NCBI GenBank assembly: GCA_035236585.1
Contig: CP141134.1
Span: 21,506,414-21,570,413, forward strand
DNA length: 64,000 nucleotides
Direction: 5' to 3'
Source: Warburgia ugandensis
Taxonomy: Eukaryota; Streptophyta; Magnoliopsida; Canellales; Canellaceae
Positions 50,102 to 62,529 of this stretch are shown here, one piece after another. The translations under genes were made by a program, and so were the position numbers. Below the pieces are notes generated by a model. The model saw nothing but the letters and a program-made list of their open reading frames with translations, was not told the origin of the DNA and ran no database searches. Each line of letters begins with the position of its first letter. The first letter of the stretch is position 1.

Positions 50102-52215
50102 CCTTGCAAGTAATTGTAAAGCTACATCACCTAGTCTAAGAGAGATTGGTTTTGATTTAACTAGGAAAGCAAATAACATGAAAATGGAAACATGCATTGG
50201 AGTTACTAAATATTATTACTAGACATGTTAAAAGACTTTAAAAGTGAATACTTTTAAATGACTTTCCAATAATTATATGCTACAACCCTCACCCAAGTAA
50301 ATCTTGAATAATCATCATCAACAGCAAGGCAAATATTTGTCCTCCAAGACTATAGAATTGGTTAGGCCAAATAAAACAAGATGCAATATTTGAAGATAGC
50401 TTTCAGTTGAGACAACATTCTTTGGCTACAAAGATGCCTTTATTTGTTTTAGTGTTGGCAAGCATCATAAATTTTATCTTTTTTAAAAGAAAGTTTTGGC
50501 AAACCATCTCAATGTTATTTTCTAGTTAATTTTGCAAATAATGCATTCCAATATGAGCTAATCTCCTATGCCACAACCACCATCATCATTATTTGAGACA
50601 AGTCATTTATCATGAGAAGCATTCAAACAATTAAGATGTAATGCATACATATTTTCACTTATGTGCCCTTGTAATCTTAAGAGTATTAACTTTATTATCA
50701 ATAAAAAGCCACAATGAATATTTAAGTTTACTTGACTATCTTTTCTTAAGAAGATTATGGCCCAAACCATCAATAAATGAACTTTTTTCATTGGAAGTGG
50801 AAGAGTTTCTGATATTACCAATACCACTTATACCAACTATCTTCCCCTTGGTTATTATCTTCAAAAGTGACAAAAGTCTCCATTTTTGGGTGCTAGAGAA
50901 ATTAGCTTTTGGCACCCATCATATGCCTAAAGCATCCACCATATAGATATCACAATTTATTTAAAGCTTAGAATTCTAAGTACACCTACTTCACAAAAAT
51001 TGAGTTTAACTTTTGGCATTGAAACTTGGCTTTTGGGTCTATGAGTGTCAGTAGAAGATAAAATTGTACCTTTAGCTATTCATATTTTCTTGATGCATGT
51101 GCTTTTCTAGAAAATGATTGATGAACAAGGGAGGTAGAGGGCTTGAAATAAGTATTATAATGCTTTTTCAAATTTTAAAGCTTTACAATCATTTTTCAAA
51201 AACTTTATTTTCATATTTCAATTCATCAATCTCACTTGAAAGTTTTGAAACCAACTTCTTTAGAAAACCATTTTTCAAACCATGCGCTTGTGAAAATTTA
51301 AACCAGATCACTACTAGGATCTTTAAGCTCAAAAATTAATTCAATAGTTCATTCTCTTCATCCTCTATTTCCATCAGCAAAGGTTGGCAACTTCATATGC
51401 TTCATATTTGAATCTAGAGTCTTCATTATCACTCTATGTTGCAACCAATGCTTTATTCTTTTGTTGCTTTTCTTCAAAAGCAGCCATGTTGGCTTGATTT
51501 GGCTGGGCTTCTTAAACTCATAATAAACAATTAGATCTTTATTTAGGGAGCTATCTCCTTTGTTGGTAGCTTTTTGAAAGTTTTTCTTTTCACTGTTCTT
51601 TCTTCCCTTAATGAACTTTTTCAACTTCCTAGTAAGAAGTGCAATATCTTCAACACTTTTAGTGTCATCGTCTATCGTAGATCTAAGCCATAGTCCTTTC
51701 TTCTTCTTTGGCTCCTCTTCTTTTTTGAACTTGTGAGCAATCTTATAGGTCATGAGTGACCTTATAAGCTCATCAAGTTTGAAATTCTCTAAATCTTTAG
51801 CTTCTTGGATTGTTGACCCTTTGGCATCTCAAAATTTAAGGAAATACCTATGAATCTTATTCACCAACTTAGCTAGTAAAAACTTACCAAAAGATTTCAA
51901 ACCTCTAAAAACATTTAAATCTAGTAAAGATTTCAAAAATAGAATCATTACTTTTCATCATAAAAACATTCATAGTTATGAATTGCCTATAGGTTGTCCC
52001 AAAATTCCTTGGCTAATGTGTAGGTTGACATTGGATTGAATTCATTAACATCTAAAGCATAAACTCATGGTTTTGGCATTGCGAGTAATTTTAAAGGTAC
52101 ACCACCTATCCTAAAAGAGATTGGTTTTGATTTAACTAGGAAAGCAAATAACATGAAAATGGAAACATGCACTAGAGTTACCTGAAGTTATTACCAAACA
52201 TATTTAAAAACAAAA
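50102..52215 (+). repeat. ~135 bp direct repeat flanking a copia fragment
   Basis: 50102-50238 and 52078-52215 share AGAGATTGGTTTTGATTTAA then CTAGGAAAGCAAATAACATG and AAAATGGAAACATGCA with few differences. Between them lies only the copia fragment. Confidence 0.8.
50290..52080 (-). pseudogene. Ty1/copia gag to integrase start (Sire/Maximus type), fragment
   Basis: Minus strand. 'VNEFNPMSTYTLAKEFWD' (52060-52000) is gag. 51753-51358 holds the gag C-terminal part ('IALLTRKLKKFIKGRKNSEK'), with a zinc knuckle decayed to 'YYEFKKPSQIKP'. About 50827-50603 is the pre-integrase region ('ENMYALHLNCLNASHDK'), and about 50400-50290 the start of the integrase core ('LGGQIFALLLMMI'). The element ends abruptly on both sides. 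Confidence 0.75.
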
Positions 52216-52633
52216 GAAAAGAGCAAGCAATCAAGCACTTGTAAGATTGCACTTGTCAGCTTTGATTCCTCTGCATGAATACCTCCAATGCTAGCATTTG
52301 CACAAGAATCACATAATTCTACAAAAAACCATGAAAATTGGTCATGAAAATCAATCAATAAACAACAATAAATGGAGGTACCCCCCACCAACTACTCAGA
52401 TCCCCCTCCCCTTCGCTGCACATGTCCCTGCAGGAAAACCCCCCCTCCTCGCCGGAACCCAATTCCTCCTATGTACCTCTCTCTTCTCCTCCAACCACTA
52501 AATTTAATTTTCTCCCTCTTCTCCTCTCCTTCCTTGTTCCTCTTCTCTTCTTCTTTCTTATCCCTTGATTTTTCTTTGTGTTAGTAAGGTATGGTAGGAA
52601 GTCTGTTTTGTGGTTAAATAGGGGTACATAAAG
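52216..52633. other. Pyrimidine-rich block inside CACTA copy B
   Basis: 52380-52600 is C/T-rich (CCCCCTCCTCGCC, CTCTTCTCCTCTCC). On the element's minus strand this is a purine-rich leader-like sequence between an internal repeat array and the second gene, possibly that gene's 5' region. No coding domain seen. Confidence 0.35.
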
Positions 52634-53540
52634 AAGTCATTTATATGTAAAATGACTTTAAAAGTGTAGACTTTTGAAGTCATTTATGTATAAATGACTT
52701 TAAAAGTCTTTGTGTTAGTCAGGTATGGCAGGAAGTCTATTTTGTGGTTAAATAGGGGTACATAAAGAAGTCATTTATAAGTAAAATGACTTTAAAAGTG
52801 TAGAATTTTGAAGTAGTTTACGTATAAATGACTTCAAAAGTTTACATTTTTGAAGTCCTTTACAGATAAATGACTTTAAAAGTATATAATTTTAATAATT
52901 TTTTATTTACAATTTTTTATTTCAAAATATATACACCGTTTATATGTTAGTACTTCAAAAATATCCAACAATATTAATACATAATGTAATGAATTTTTTA
53001 TGATAGTCAACATTGGTTCATGGGTTCAGACATCAAGGTTCAAGGCAAGGGCTTAGGGTTTAAGTGTTCAAGGTTCAAGTGTTCAAGGAACAGGGTTAAG
53101 GGTTAGGGTTAAGGGCTCAAGGTTAGTAGTTCAGGGTTAGGGTTTAGGGTTGAACTACACTTAATTAATTTTAAATGAATATGCGTATTTGATTGATATT
53201 ATAAGCTTCCAAAATTTACTTTCACCACAAAATATTGTAGAAACACTCCTAAAGAACTAAAACTATGTGATAACCAAAGAAGTACAAAAACTATATTAAT
53301 AAAAGAACATTAAGCAAAATAAGATGATAAATTAATTATGAGGTGGGAATGTGGGTGTGTTAACTTAAATTTTCCTATCCATTTCATGAGTTGTGCATGT
53401 GTGGGTGTGGTTCTTATATTAAAGTTTTATTGACACCAAATTCACATAATTCAAACTTTTGTAAATTGTTATTTGATGTACATACTTTTAAAGTGTACAC
53501 TTTTAAAGGAAACATAGATTCATCCATATATTCTTTGCAC
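52634..53540. repeat. Internal CACTA repeat array plus long repeat unit
   Basis: 52634-52890 has seven or so AAGTCATTTAT/AAATGACTTTAAAAGT words, including a tandem ~115 base duplication (GTGTTAGTAAGGTATGG and GTGTTAGTCAGGTATGG). 52917-53345 is repeated at 54920-55190 and in part at 55310-55470, so ~600 base units are arranged in tandem and interrupted by the RTE LINE. Confidence 0.7.
53035..53160 (+). repeat. Degenerate TTCAAGG / TTTAGGG minisatellite
   Basis: Short units such as GGTTCAAGTGTTCAAGG, GGGTTAGGGTTAAGGG and GGGTTAGGGTTTAGGG, partly equal to the plant telomere repeat TTTAGGG. A second copy occurs near 54925-55000 inside the same long repeat unit. Confidence 0.7.
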
Positions 53541-54831
53541 CAATCTATAAGAATAAAGGAGACATTCAGAGCTGCACTAATTATCGAGGGATCAAACTTA
53601 TGAGCTACACCATGAAACTTTTTGAAAGAGTGATTGAGAAGAGGCTACGACATGAAACGAGTGTATCGGAGAATCAGTTTGGTTTCATGCCTGGGAGGTC
53701 TACCATGGAAGTTATTTTCTTACTAAGACAATTAGTAGAGAAATATAGGGAGAGGAGAAAAGACCTACACATGGTCTTTATTGACTTAGAGCAAGCTTAT
53801 GATAGAGTCCCTAGAGAGTTAATATGGAGGGTGTTGGGTGTTAAAGGGGTTTCTTAGGGGTATATAGACATAATTAAAGATATGTATGAGGGAGCAGTAA
53901 CAAATGTTAAGACCACTAGTGGCGTGACTGGTGATTTTCCTGTCACTGTCAGATTGCACCAAGGATCGGAGTTGAGTCCATACCTTTTCACATTAGTTAT
54001 GGATGAGTTAACAAAACATCTACATGAGCAGATTCCCTGGTGCATGCTATTTGCAGACGATATAGTCCTACTTGATGAGACAAGGGAGGGTGTGAACATA
54101 AAGCTAGAGTTATGGAGAGAAGCATTAGAATCGGAAGGATTTAAAAATAGCTGAACTAAGACAGAATATATAGAATGTAATTTTAGCAAGGAGAGTAGGA
54201 GTGGAGCACCAATCAAGATTGATAACCAAGAAGTCCCCATGAGAGACCACTTCCGATACTTAGGATCATTGATCCATGAGAGTGGAGAGATTGAGAGGGA
54301 GGTCACCCAGAGAATCCAAGTGGGTTGGAACAAATGGAGATGTGCATCGGGTGTTTTATGTGATCGGCGAGTGCCGCTCAAACTAAGGGGAAAATTCTAT
54401 AGGAAGGCTATAAGGGCAGCCATGCTCTATGGATCAGAGTGTTGGGCAATTAAGGAACATCATACTCATAGGCTGAGTGTTGCAGAAATTAGGATGTTGA
54501 GATGGATGAGTGGTAAGACAAGAAATGATAGAATTAGAAATGAAAATATTAGAGGAAATTTAGGGATAGCACCAATAGGTAACAAGATGAGGGAGATTAG
54601 ACTTAGATGGTTTGGACATGTTCAAAGGACACCAACAACGACACCAGTTAGAAGGAGTGAGGCAATACAAGTTGAAGGTTCTAAAAGGGCAAGGGGAAGG
54701 CCTAAAAGAACGTGGATAGAAGTGGTGAGGAAAGATTTAAAAACTTTGGGACTAAATGAAGCCATGGTATTTAATAGAGTGGAATGGAGGAATATGATTC
54801 ATGTGGCTGACCCCTAATTGGGATAAGGTCT

Positions 54832-54873
<42 letters not shown>
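53541..54873 (+). mobile_element. RTE-type LINE, 5'-truncated, RT nearly open
   Basis: One reading frame runs from 'IYKNKGDIQ' to a stop at 54815-54817, interrupted only by TAG at 53855-53857 and TGA at 54152-54154. RT motifs: 'NYRGIKLMS', '[20 protein letters not shown]', '[19 protein letters not shown]', '[10 protein letters not shown]' (catalytic ADD), then the C-terminal 'RWFGHVQRTPTTTP' and 'KRARGRPKRTWIEVVRKDL'. The 3' end is TCCCTAATTGGGATAAGG followed by (TGA)n at 54832-54873, the RTE-type tail. The endonuclease domain is missing. It interrupts the CACTA internal repeat with loss of about 17 host bases. Confidence 0.92.
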
Positions 54874-55510
54874 CTTATCAATCCATATAGCTCATGACAA
54901 AAGAGCTAAAAATTATAAATATGGACTTAGAGTTCAGGGTCAGGGTTCAAGTTCAGGATTCAAGGTTCAAGGTTTCGGGCTTAGGTTTGAACTATATACT
55001 TAATTTTAAATGAATATATATATATATATATTTGATTGACACTAAGTTTCCAAAGTTTACTTGTGTCACAAAATATTGTAGAAACACTCCTAAAGAACTA
55101 AAAATATTTGATAACTAAAGTATTACAAAAACTATACTAATAAAAGAACATTATGAAAATAAGATGAATAATTAATTATGAGGTGTGTTATACTTTTAAA
55201 GTCATTTTTTTGTTAACTCACTTTTAAAGTTGTTTTTTCAAAACGACTTTAAAAGTAATGCTTTTAAAGTCATTTTTTTAAAAGACTTTATAAAAAAAAA
55301 AATTGTTCAAAATATATGCACCTTTTATGTTAGTACTTCACAATATTTAACAATTAATACACAATGAAATAGTTTTTTTTTTTTTATAGTTAACATTGAT
55401 TCATACATTCTTTGTATGCACATATAGCTCACTTATCAACCCATATAGCTCATGACAAAAGACCTAAAAATTATAAATATGGAATTATATATATATATAT
55501 ATATATATTG
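54874..55510. repeat. Internal CACTA repeat units, continued
   Basis: Second and third copies of the long unit (54920-55190, 55310-55470) with a small subterminal-type array at 55193-55290 (ACTTTTAAAGTTGTTTTTTC and its complement) and TA repeats near 55018 and 55486. Confidence 0.65.
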
Positions 55511-55559
55511 CAACTGAGTAATATACATATTCCACATGCCACAAAATATATATTGTTTT

Positions 55560-58500
55560 CAAACCCAAGCACCTTCCTCACCATTGTCACACCCATAATC
55601 CTCATTTCACCAAGTACTGCTTCGGTTGATGGGATTGTTTTGGTAATAGAATGGTAATTTATTTCAATATCTCCTAAATCGTCTTCATCATATAAATCCC
55701 TTGAAGAAGATGATAAAACAGTTGACTATCTCTTATCACATTCATCTTGTACGCAAATACTTGTTTTGATTGAGAAGCCAAAATAAATTGATCATTTTTA
55801 TAGTTGATCTCGCTGAGGTCAATCCAAGGGCATCAGTTTTGATGCTGTCTTTGTTGTGTTCCACCCAATCACACTTAAACACAACCATAGTTTTGAAAGT
55901 ATAATCTAAGGCCCAAATCTCTCTTATAACCTCATAATAAATATCATCCACCACTATTGCCTTGTTATCCTTTGAACTAGAAAAGAATGTAGCATTGGAA
56001 ACTAAGACAACACCGCTATTATGTTGCACTCTTGAGTTATCACAATCTTCTACATAAAAGTGATAATCATTGATGGCATATTTGACATATTTTATTACTT
56101 CTAGTCATGGTCCCCTCACCATCCAACCCAAGGTTTTTGATATACCATTGCCTGCTACTTCTCACTGATCTTGAATTTGTGTATATTCATATTAAGTAGG
56201 CTTAAGTAAGATTAATATATACACACCTACATATATATATATACAAAATGTAGTTTTTAAATTAATATTAAATGAGAACTCTTTAATTTTACCTTCTTAC
56301 GCAAACAGTTATTGAAAGTGTCACAATGCCCAAATTGTAGCCACTTTGGTTTCTTTGTGTAACTTAGATTCTTTACCTTGAGTACATTCATGTGTTCACT
56401 ACAAACACGTAGACAAATTAATAGAGAAATCAAAGAAAATCTAATTAACCGTCAACAATTAAATTTTACATAAGTGCATGCATGATCAACTTACTTAATG
56501 TATGGTTGGACTTCATTAACATTTCGTAACACATAAAGATGTGCTTGGTCTCAATCTTTATAGTCAATGGTCAATATACGACCACTCGATAGAGGTTCAT
56601 CAACCTTGGGATCATGAAATGCAACTGATTGTTTCTTTCTTGGGATTCCAATGGCATCCCTTCCTACTAAGTACTCTATGCAAAACTACACTACTTCCTC
56701 TGCAATGAAACATTAAACTATACACCCCTCTGGCCAGTTGTGATTACTTAGATACCCTTTTAAAATTTTCATGTACCTCTCAAATGAATACATTCATCAC
56801 AAGTAAATTGGCCCACAAAATCTAACCTCATCAATGAGGTGCACTGTTAAGTGTACCATGATGTCAAAGAAGGATGGTGGGAAGATTATCTCAAGCTCAC
56901 ATAAAGTTGTCACTAAATGACCTTGAATTTCTTATAATTTGAAACATCCACCACCTTCTTGTACAAAACATTAAAGAAGTAGCAGAATTTTGTAATAGCT
57001 CCCCTAACTTTGTTCGGTAACATCCAATGTATTGCTATTGCCAGTAGTTGTTACATCAATGCATGGCAATCGTGGGACTTCATCCCCAACAATTTTAGGT
57101 CTTCCATGGAAACAATGTTTTTAAAGTTTGAAGAGTTGACATCTGGGACTTCGAGCTCGAACAAGGTTTTACACATTGTGCTCCTCTCCTCTCTATAGAG
57201 AGTATAATTTGCCTTAGGCAAGTATGTTCCTCGATTGCCCCTATCCTCTAAGTGCAACCTCCTCTTCAAATTGATGTTCATAAGATCCATTCAAGCTACA
57301 AGTCCATACTTTGTTTTTCTTAGAATATTAAGCAAGGTACCAATCAAGCTTTCACACACGTTCTTCTCAATGTGCATGACATCAAGCACATGGCATATAT
57401 GTAATGATTTCCATTATGGTAGACGAAAGAATATTGATTTCTTCTTCCAACAACTTCTACAATTAATTTTACCTGCACATTTATGTGATTTCTTCTTTCC
57501 CCACAAGACATTAATGTTTTCAACCTACTCCAATACTTGTCATCCAGTCAACAACTTTGGAGGTCTCCCTTCTTAAAATGATATGGATAGTCTCTTCGCA
57601 ACCATCTTCTGTGCCCAAGGAATGCCATTTTCCTACCATGTTTAAGTTGTATAACATATGTTTGATCATTACAAATAGCACAAGCATTGTATCCCTTCAC
57701 AATGCATCCAAACAAATTACTGTACGTAGGGAAGTTGCTTATTGTCCACAACAATATAGCCTTTATGGTGAATGACTCTTTCTTGTATGTGTTGTATGCT
57801 TCAACACCTACGTCCATAATGCCTCAAGAACATCAATCAAGGGAGACAAGTACACGTCAATGTCATTCCTTGGCTACTTTGGACCTGATATCAATATAGT
57901 TAGTATCATAAACTTCCTCGTCATGCATGTAGATGGTGAAAGGTTGTAACAAACTAATATAACAAGCCAACAACTATACTTGCTACTTATAGAACCATGA
58001 GGATTAATCCCATCTGCAGATAATGCTAATAGTAGGTTTCTAAGTTCTTCACCAAAATTAGGCCACATGAAGTCTATGAGTTTCCATGCTGGATGGCATG
58101 AAAAGCTATCAACTACTCTATCATTGGCATACCACACTAATTTCTTCGTTGTTTCTATTATACAAAAAAATTCTTTTGAACCTTGGAATAGGAGGGAAGT
58201 ACCATAGAACCTTTGCAGGAATGCCTGTAACTATCTTAGTTGAATTCTTCTTTAAATTCCATCTTAGTTGTCCACAAGTTCAGCATGTAGTCTTATCCTT
58301 GTGCTCCTTCCTATACAAGATGCAGTCATTAGGACACACATGTATCTTCTCATATTTCAACCCTAGTGCAGTCATTGTTTTCTTTGCCTCCCATTTGGAC
58401 CTCACCAATTTATTATCCTTTGGTAGCATCTTACCCACTACTTTCAAGATTTCTGTAAAACCTTGATGTGAAAATCCAAATCTTGATTTTAGGTTGTAAA

Positions 58501-58942
58501 ATTCTACCGCTGCGCATAGCTTGGTATACTCTTTACACTCAGGCTACAACGGCTCATCGACTTCCTCTAATGTAGTATGAAATTTTTTAAGGTCATCATG
58601 GAAGTCATCATATGCATGTGGAAACATCGGTACAGCTATACTACTATCTCCAACACTTCCTACAATATCTTGATCATGTCTTCCAGGCCTTGTGGAGGAC
58701 CTATGCAGAAGTTCTTCTCCATGCCAAATCCATGGGTGGTATCTTTCATAGATTCCATTGAAGCGCAAGTGTTCTTTGCACACCCCCACAATTACTTTTT
58801 TCAAGTTTTCATATTTTGAGAATGGACAATGCATGCGATTACTATCAACACCTACCCTAAGTGCAAACTCTATAAAATTTTCTATTCTATTCTCATATTC
58901 TTTGGATGTTCTTGTCACAGTCATCTAATCATATTTGTCCAT
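55560..58942 (-). pseudogene. CACTA TNP2 transposase with DUF4218/DUF4216-like regions
   Basis: The likely start is ATG at 58942 ('MDKYD', a stop where Trp is expected, then 'MTVTRTSKEYENRIENFIEF'). The N-terminal transposase-associated domain is 58924-58700 ('VGVDSNRMHCPFSKYENLKK', 'HGEELL'). The tnp2 domain runs from about 58500 to 57040 ('HVCPNDCILYRKEHKD', 'LALSADGINPHGSISSKYS', 'LKHGRKMAFLGHRRWL', 'LDVMHIEKNVCESLIGTLL', 'GMKSHDCHALM'). A DUF4218-like part runs to about 56480 and a DUF4216-like part is at 56029-55742 ('VVFKCDWVEHNKDSIKTDALG'). At least six frameshifts or stops break it. TNP2 is the DDE-type enzyme that cuts CACTA ends; this copy is inactive. Confidence 0.85.
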
Positions 58943-60231
58943 TATCATAAGAAATTGAAGCAAATTTGTGAGTAGACTTATTAAACATAAAAAGATTAGG
59001 TTAGAAATTTTTCCAAACATTAGATATACAAGAATTAGAAGTATTTAAAATAACTACATGTCATGGAAATTTTCAATTAACAATGAAAAAAATGCAAAAT
59101 ATAATAGACACATTCATGAATGAAATTAAATTTCAAAAGAAAAATTTCTAACCGACAATCTTGTGAAAATTCTTCAATATATATGAATAATACATATGAG
59201 CCAACAAAGAGGCCCCAAATTTGTGAATGTAGTTACAATTCACACATAGGATTTGGTTCAGAGTAGAGAAAAAAAATCAAGTTTAGATTTTGTGCAGAGA
59301 TAATAAACACATAGCAAGTAATTCTTAAAATAGACGTACAATTGAAGTCATTTACAAAAAAATGACTTTAAAAGTATGTACTTTTAAAGTTGTTTTTTTG
59401 CAAATGAGTTTAAAAGTCATTTTTTTTTTCAAACAACTTTAAAAGTGTGGACTTTTAAAGTCATTTTTGGAAAACGACTTTAATACCTTTTACATTTTCA
59501 CATTAAATGCATATTTATTTACTTTTTCTCATTACAACCTTATATAAATATACAATGAAACTGATTTTATAAACACAAACATATATAATACATATACATA
59601 AACAAATATGGCAACAAGGAAATCAAATTATTTTTTTATTACATCCAATGTTACATATTATTAGATCTTATTAATACATGATCAAAGAGAAAATTTTCCC
59701 TTTTTCATCAAAATATGGCTAGTATTTAGGCGATACCTATTCTATAGAGAGAGAAAGAGTGTGCTTCAATTTTTTTGGCCAAAAGTTGATGGTATAACCA
59801 CCACTCTTCATCAAACCCTAATTTTGGGTGAGAGCCACAAGTTATAATACTCTCCTTTCCTTCAAGAGTGGGGCTTGGAGAGAGAAGTAGTTGGCATTTT
59901 CAATGAAATCATACGATTTTTGTGAAATAAGGACAATCTAACATACTTATGAACCTCATAATTTGTAGTAAGAAAACCCACTTGCTCTACAAAATAAAAA
60001 CAAAGAGAGTTAGCTAGTAACAAGAAAGGAATTCATTATTTAAAAGAAGTTATGGTTTACTTACAATTTTTTTCATAACATAATCAGTCAAAATATAAAA
60101 ATGGAAAGAAAGAATGGAAAAAAAGAGAGAAGCATAAGGACTAAATAGGAAGCTATCATGCCAGTCGTGAGAAGAAGAGGTCACAAGAAAAAATGCAATG
60201 TTGACAACTATTTATAAATGAATGAGGACTT
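58943..60231 (-). promoter_or_regulatory. 5' region of CACTA TNP2, with TATA box and small repeat array
   Basis: TATAAATA on the minus strand at 60209-60216 lies right at the inner edge of the subterminal array, the usual promoter site of CACTA elements. A further small array (59343-59490) lies between the TATA box and the TNP2 start, probably in a 5' intron. The rest is AT-rich with no ORF. Confidence 0.5.
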
Positions 60232-60815
60232 TAGAAGTCGTTTAGTAATAAATTACTTTAAAAATGATAAACTTTTGAAGTTGCTTCAGTAAAGCAACTT
60301 CAAAAGTTAGAGATTTTTAAAGTCACTTATAATTAAATGACTTCAAAATGTTATTTACTTTTGAAGTCGCGTTGTGACAAATGACTTTAAAATCCCATTC
60401 TTGCATAATATTAATCATCACACTAAATTTCTTATTATACTTTTAAAGTTGTTTAGAATGAATGACTCTTAAAAGGGCCACTTTTAAAGTTGTTTTGTAT
60501 TAAATGACTTTAAAAGTCAATCACTTTTAAAGTCATTTTTTATTAAACAACTTTAAAATCTGTTCCTGCTAAATATCACATTCTCGCCAAATTTTTTGTG
60601 ATACTTTTGAAGTCGCTTACATAAAACGACTTCAAAAGTTATTGATTTGTAAAGTCATTTTCCATTAAATGACTTTAAAAGTATATAACTTTTGAAGTCG
60701 TTTAATGTTAAACGACTTTAAAAGTGCTTCCCAAGAAAAATTTCCTCTTTTAGCCAGTTTTTTAAAATTGCATATAGTTAAACGACTTCTTAAGTCTATA
60801 TATTTAAAGTCATTT
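60232..60815 (-). repeat. CACTA subterminal array (right end, copy B)
   Basis: More than twenty ACTTTTGAAGTCGTTT-type words in alternating orientation. The clearest hairpins are 60603-60615 with 60627-60639 (13 bp perfect arms, 11 base loop) and 60688-60704 with 60709-60725 (17 bp arms, one mismatch, 4 base loop). Confidence 0.88.
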
Positions 60816-62529
60816 ATTTTATACCAGCTTGTAAAATAATTATGAAGTCGACAATCAAATGCGTGACTCCTTTATGCTGACTAATTTTTGAAATAATCCA
60901 TTTATGCAAATCAAGCATTCTTTCATTCATATCTTAAAATGGCTCATGCATCTTTCATTTGTTGAAAATCATTTTTTCTATGAATGAACTTTTTTTAGTA
61001 TACATCATTTGTCAAACTTTTGACTCCCTTTCAAATCAGAGATGTATGGAAGGTTTCCATAGAATCATGTTACATAACAACTATGAAGCATAACAATTAA
61101 ACATCCATATCAGTATACTAACATCAAAAATCACATCTAAGAATCTTCAGTAAGCTATGAAGGTCCAAGTCAATGAGCAATAACATGTTAGATCATGACA
61201 TTTCATTGTAATGCCAATAGTTATATCCTTAGAAATCATTTATATGCAATTTTCCTTTTAAAATTCTAAACACATTAAAAACCTTTAACATTACCTCCCA
61301 ACAGCAATACAATTTTCCAAAGATGAGTTTAAGAATTCTAATATAAGTATTAATAAGTTTAAGCCATACAAAAATAGTAGCAAAACACCTTCAAAGGTCA
61401 TTATAAAAATTGTGATACCTATAGCTACAAAATTCACTTAAAATAGATCCATATCTATTGTTAAAATAAAATCAATTACATAGTACTCATGGCAGTTCGA
61501 ATCTTGTAGTATCTACCCTTCATTCCATGTTCTTAAAACCACACAAACTTATTTTTGTTCCATGCTATAAACACTGAATATATTATAGTAACAACACATC
61601 ACATATCAGTAACCAAACTTGAAGTTCAATTCATGCATTTTATGTTTGGATTGATAATTAGATCTAGGTGTTAAATTCTATGGAAAGATAACAATCCTAT
61701 AATGATCATGTCATGTTACTTCCAGCCAACTAAAACACTTAGAAATTGAAATCGCATGCAACCCTTCATTCTATCTATTCATGTGTTAGGCTTAGTGGAT
61801 CTTGAATGCATGGGTGAGTTGTCCTCATACCAGCCACCTTCAATGCATTTGACTTATTAACCCTATACTTTATCATATTACTACATTCTTATACTTAATG
61901 CACTCTTAGGTTTCCCGATTTTCTCACTTAAGTCCCCTTAATACTTACCCATATATTCATGCGTCCGACTCCACCTTGGCTTCTTCAACTCATTAACCAA
62001 CCAAACCATGTATTCTCCTTTCTTAGGTTTATCTTATTCATTTTCCTAGATGGCCATTAATCTTTTCACTCCATTTAACTATAATTTCATCTCTAAAAAT
62101 ATGAAGTTTCCTAAGTTAATTCATTTGACTCAATTCTTCATTTCAATTTCACACCCATCTCTTTTTAATTCACTTCAATTAGGTGTATGAAAATATAAAC
62201 CTCTATCTTACATTATCAATGATTAAATAGTGTAAAAACATTCCATTTTTCCATTGGATAAAAAAGGAGCTTAGGGATTACATATATACCACCTTCTTGA
62301 GAGTGTTCTTTGGCAACTCATCTAATTTGTTTCTAAAGATTCACTTTCTTCCAATAATTGGGTGATCTTTTGATCAAGGTACAAGGCTCTAAACCTCATC
62401 TCTTTGGCATTAGCTAAGCTCTTCTTGCATTGTCATCAAGCAGTTGATGTCATCACTATCTTCTTATGCACCCAAGGGTGCTAATTGAGATAAAAACTCA
62501 GTAAAATTATAATAATTTCTCATATGGGT
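60816..62529. other. AT-rich DNA without recognised gene
   Basis: About 1.7 kb beyond the CACTA array, with no ORF of 60 codons, no clear repeat and no CACTA terminus. 61700-62200 is somewhat richer in C and may be old LTR sequence. Confidence 0.35.

Larger units (their letters stand above)
44170..60860 (-). mobile_element. CACTA transposon copy B with nested insertions
   Basis: From right to left: subterminal array (60815-60232), TATA box, TNP2 transposase (58942-55560), internal arrays with an RTE LINE, LTR and copia fragments (52215-48900), the Ulp1-type second gene (48810-45585), a spacer, a subterminal array (44640-44187), and a decayed terminus at 44170 matching the CACTA end at 13311. 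TNP2 followed by a second gene is the normal CACTA order. The right terminus was not found as a clear CACTA sequence; 60860 is the edge of the last repeat. Confidence 0.7.

Noticed and set aside
52372-52584. Proline/serine-rich ORFs near 52.4 kb, possible signal-peptide protein
   Set aside because: Low-complexity C/T-rich DNA with several overlapping frames; no conserved motif.
60816-60870. Possible right CACTA terminus near AAATGCGTGACTCC
   Set aside because: Too poor a match to CATGTGTCGTAGTG to claim.
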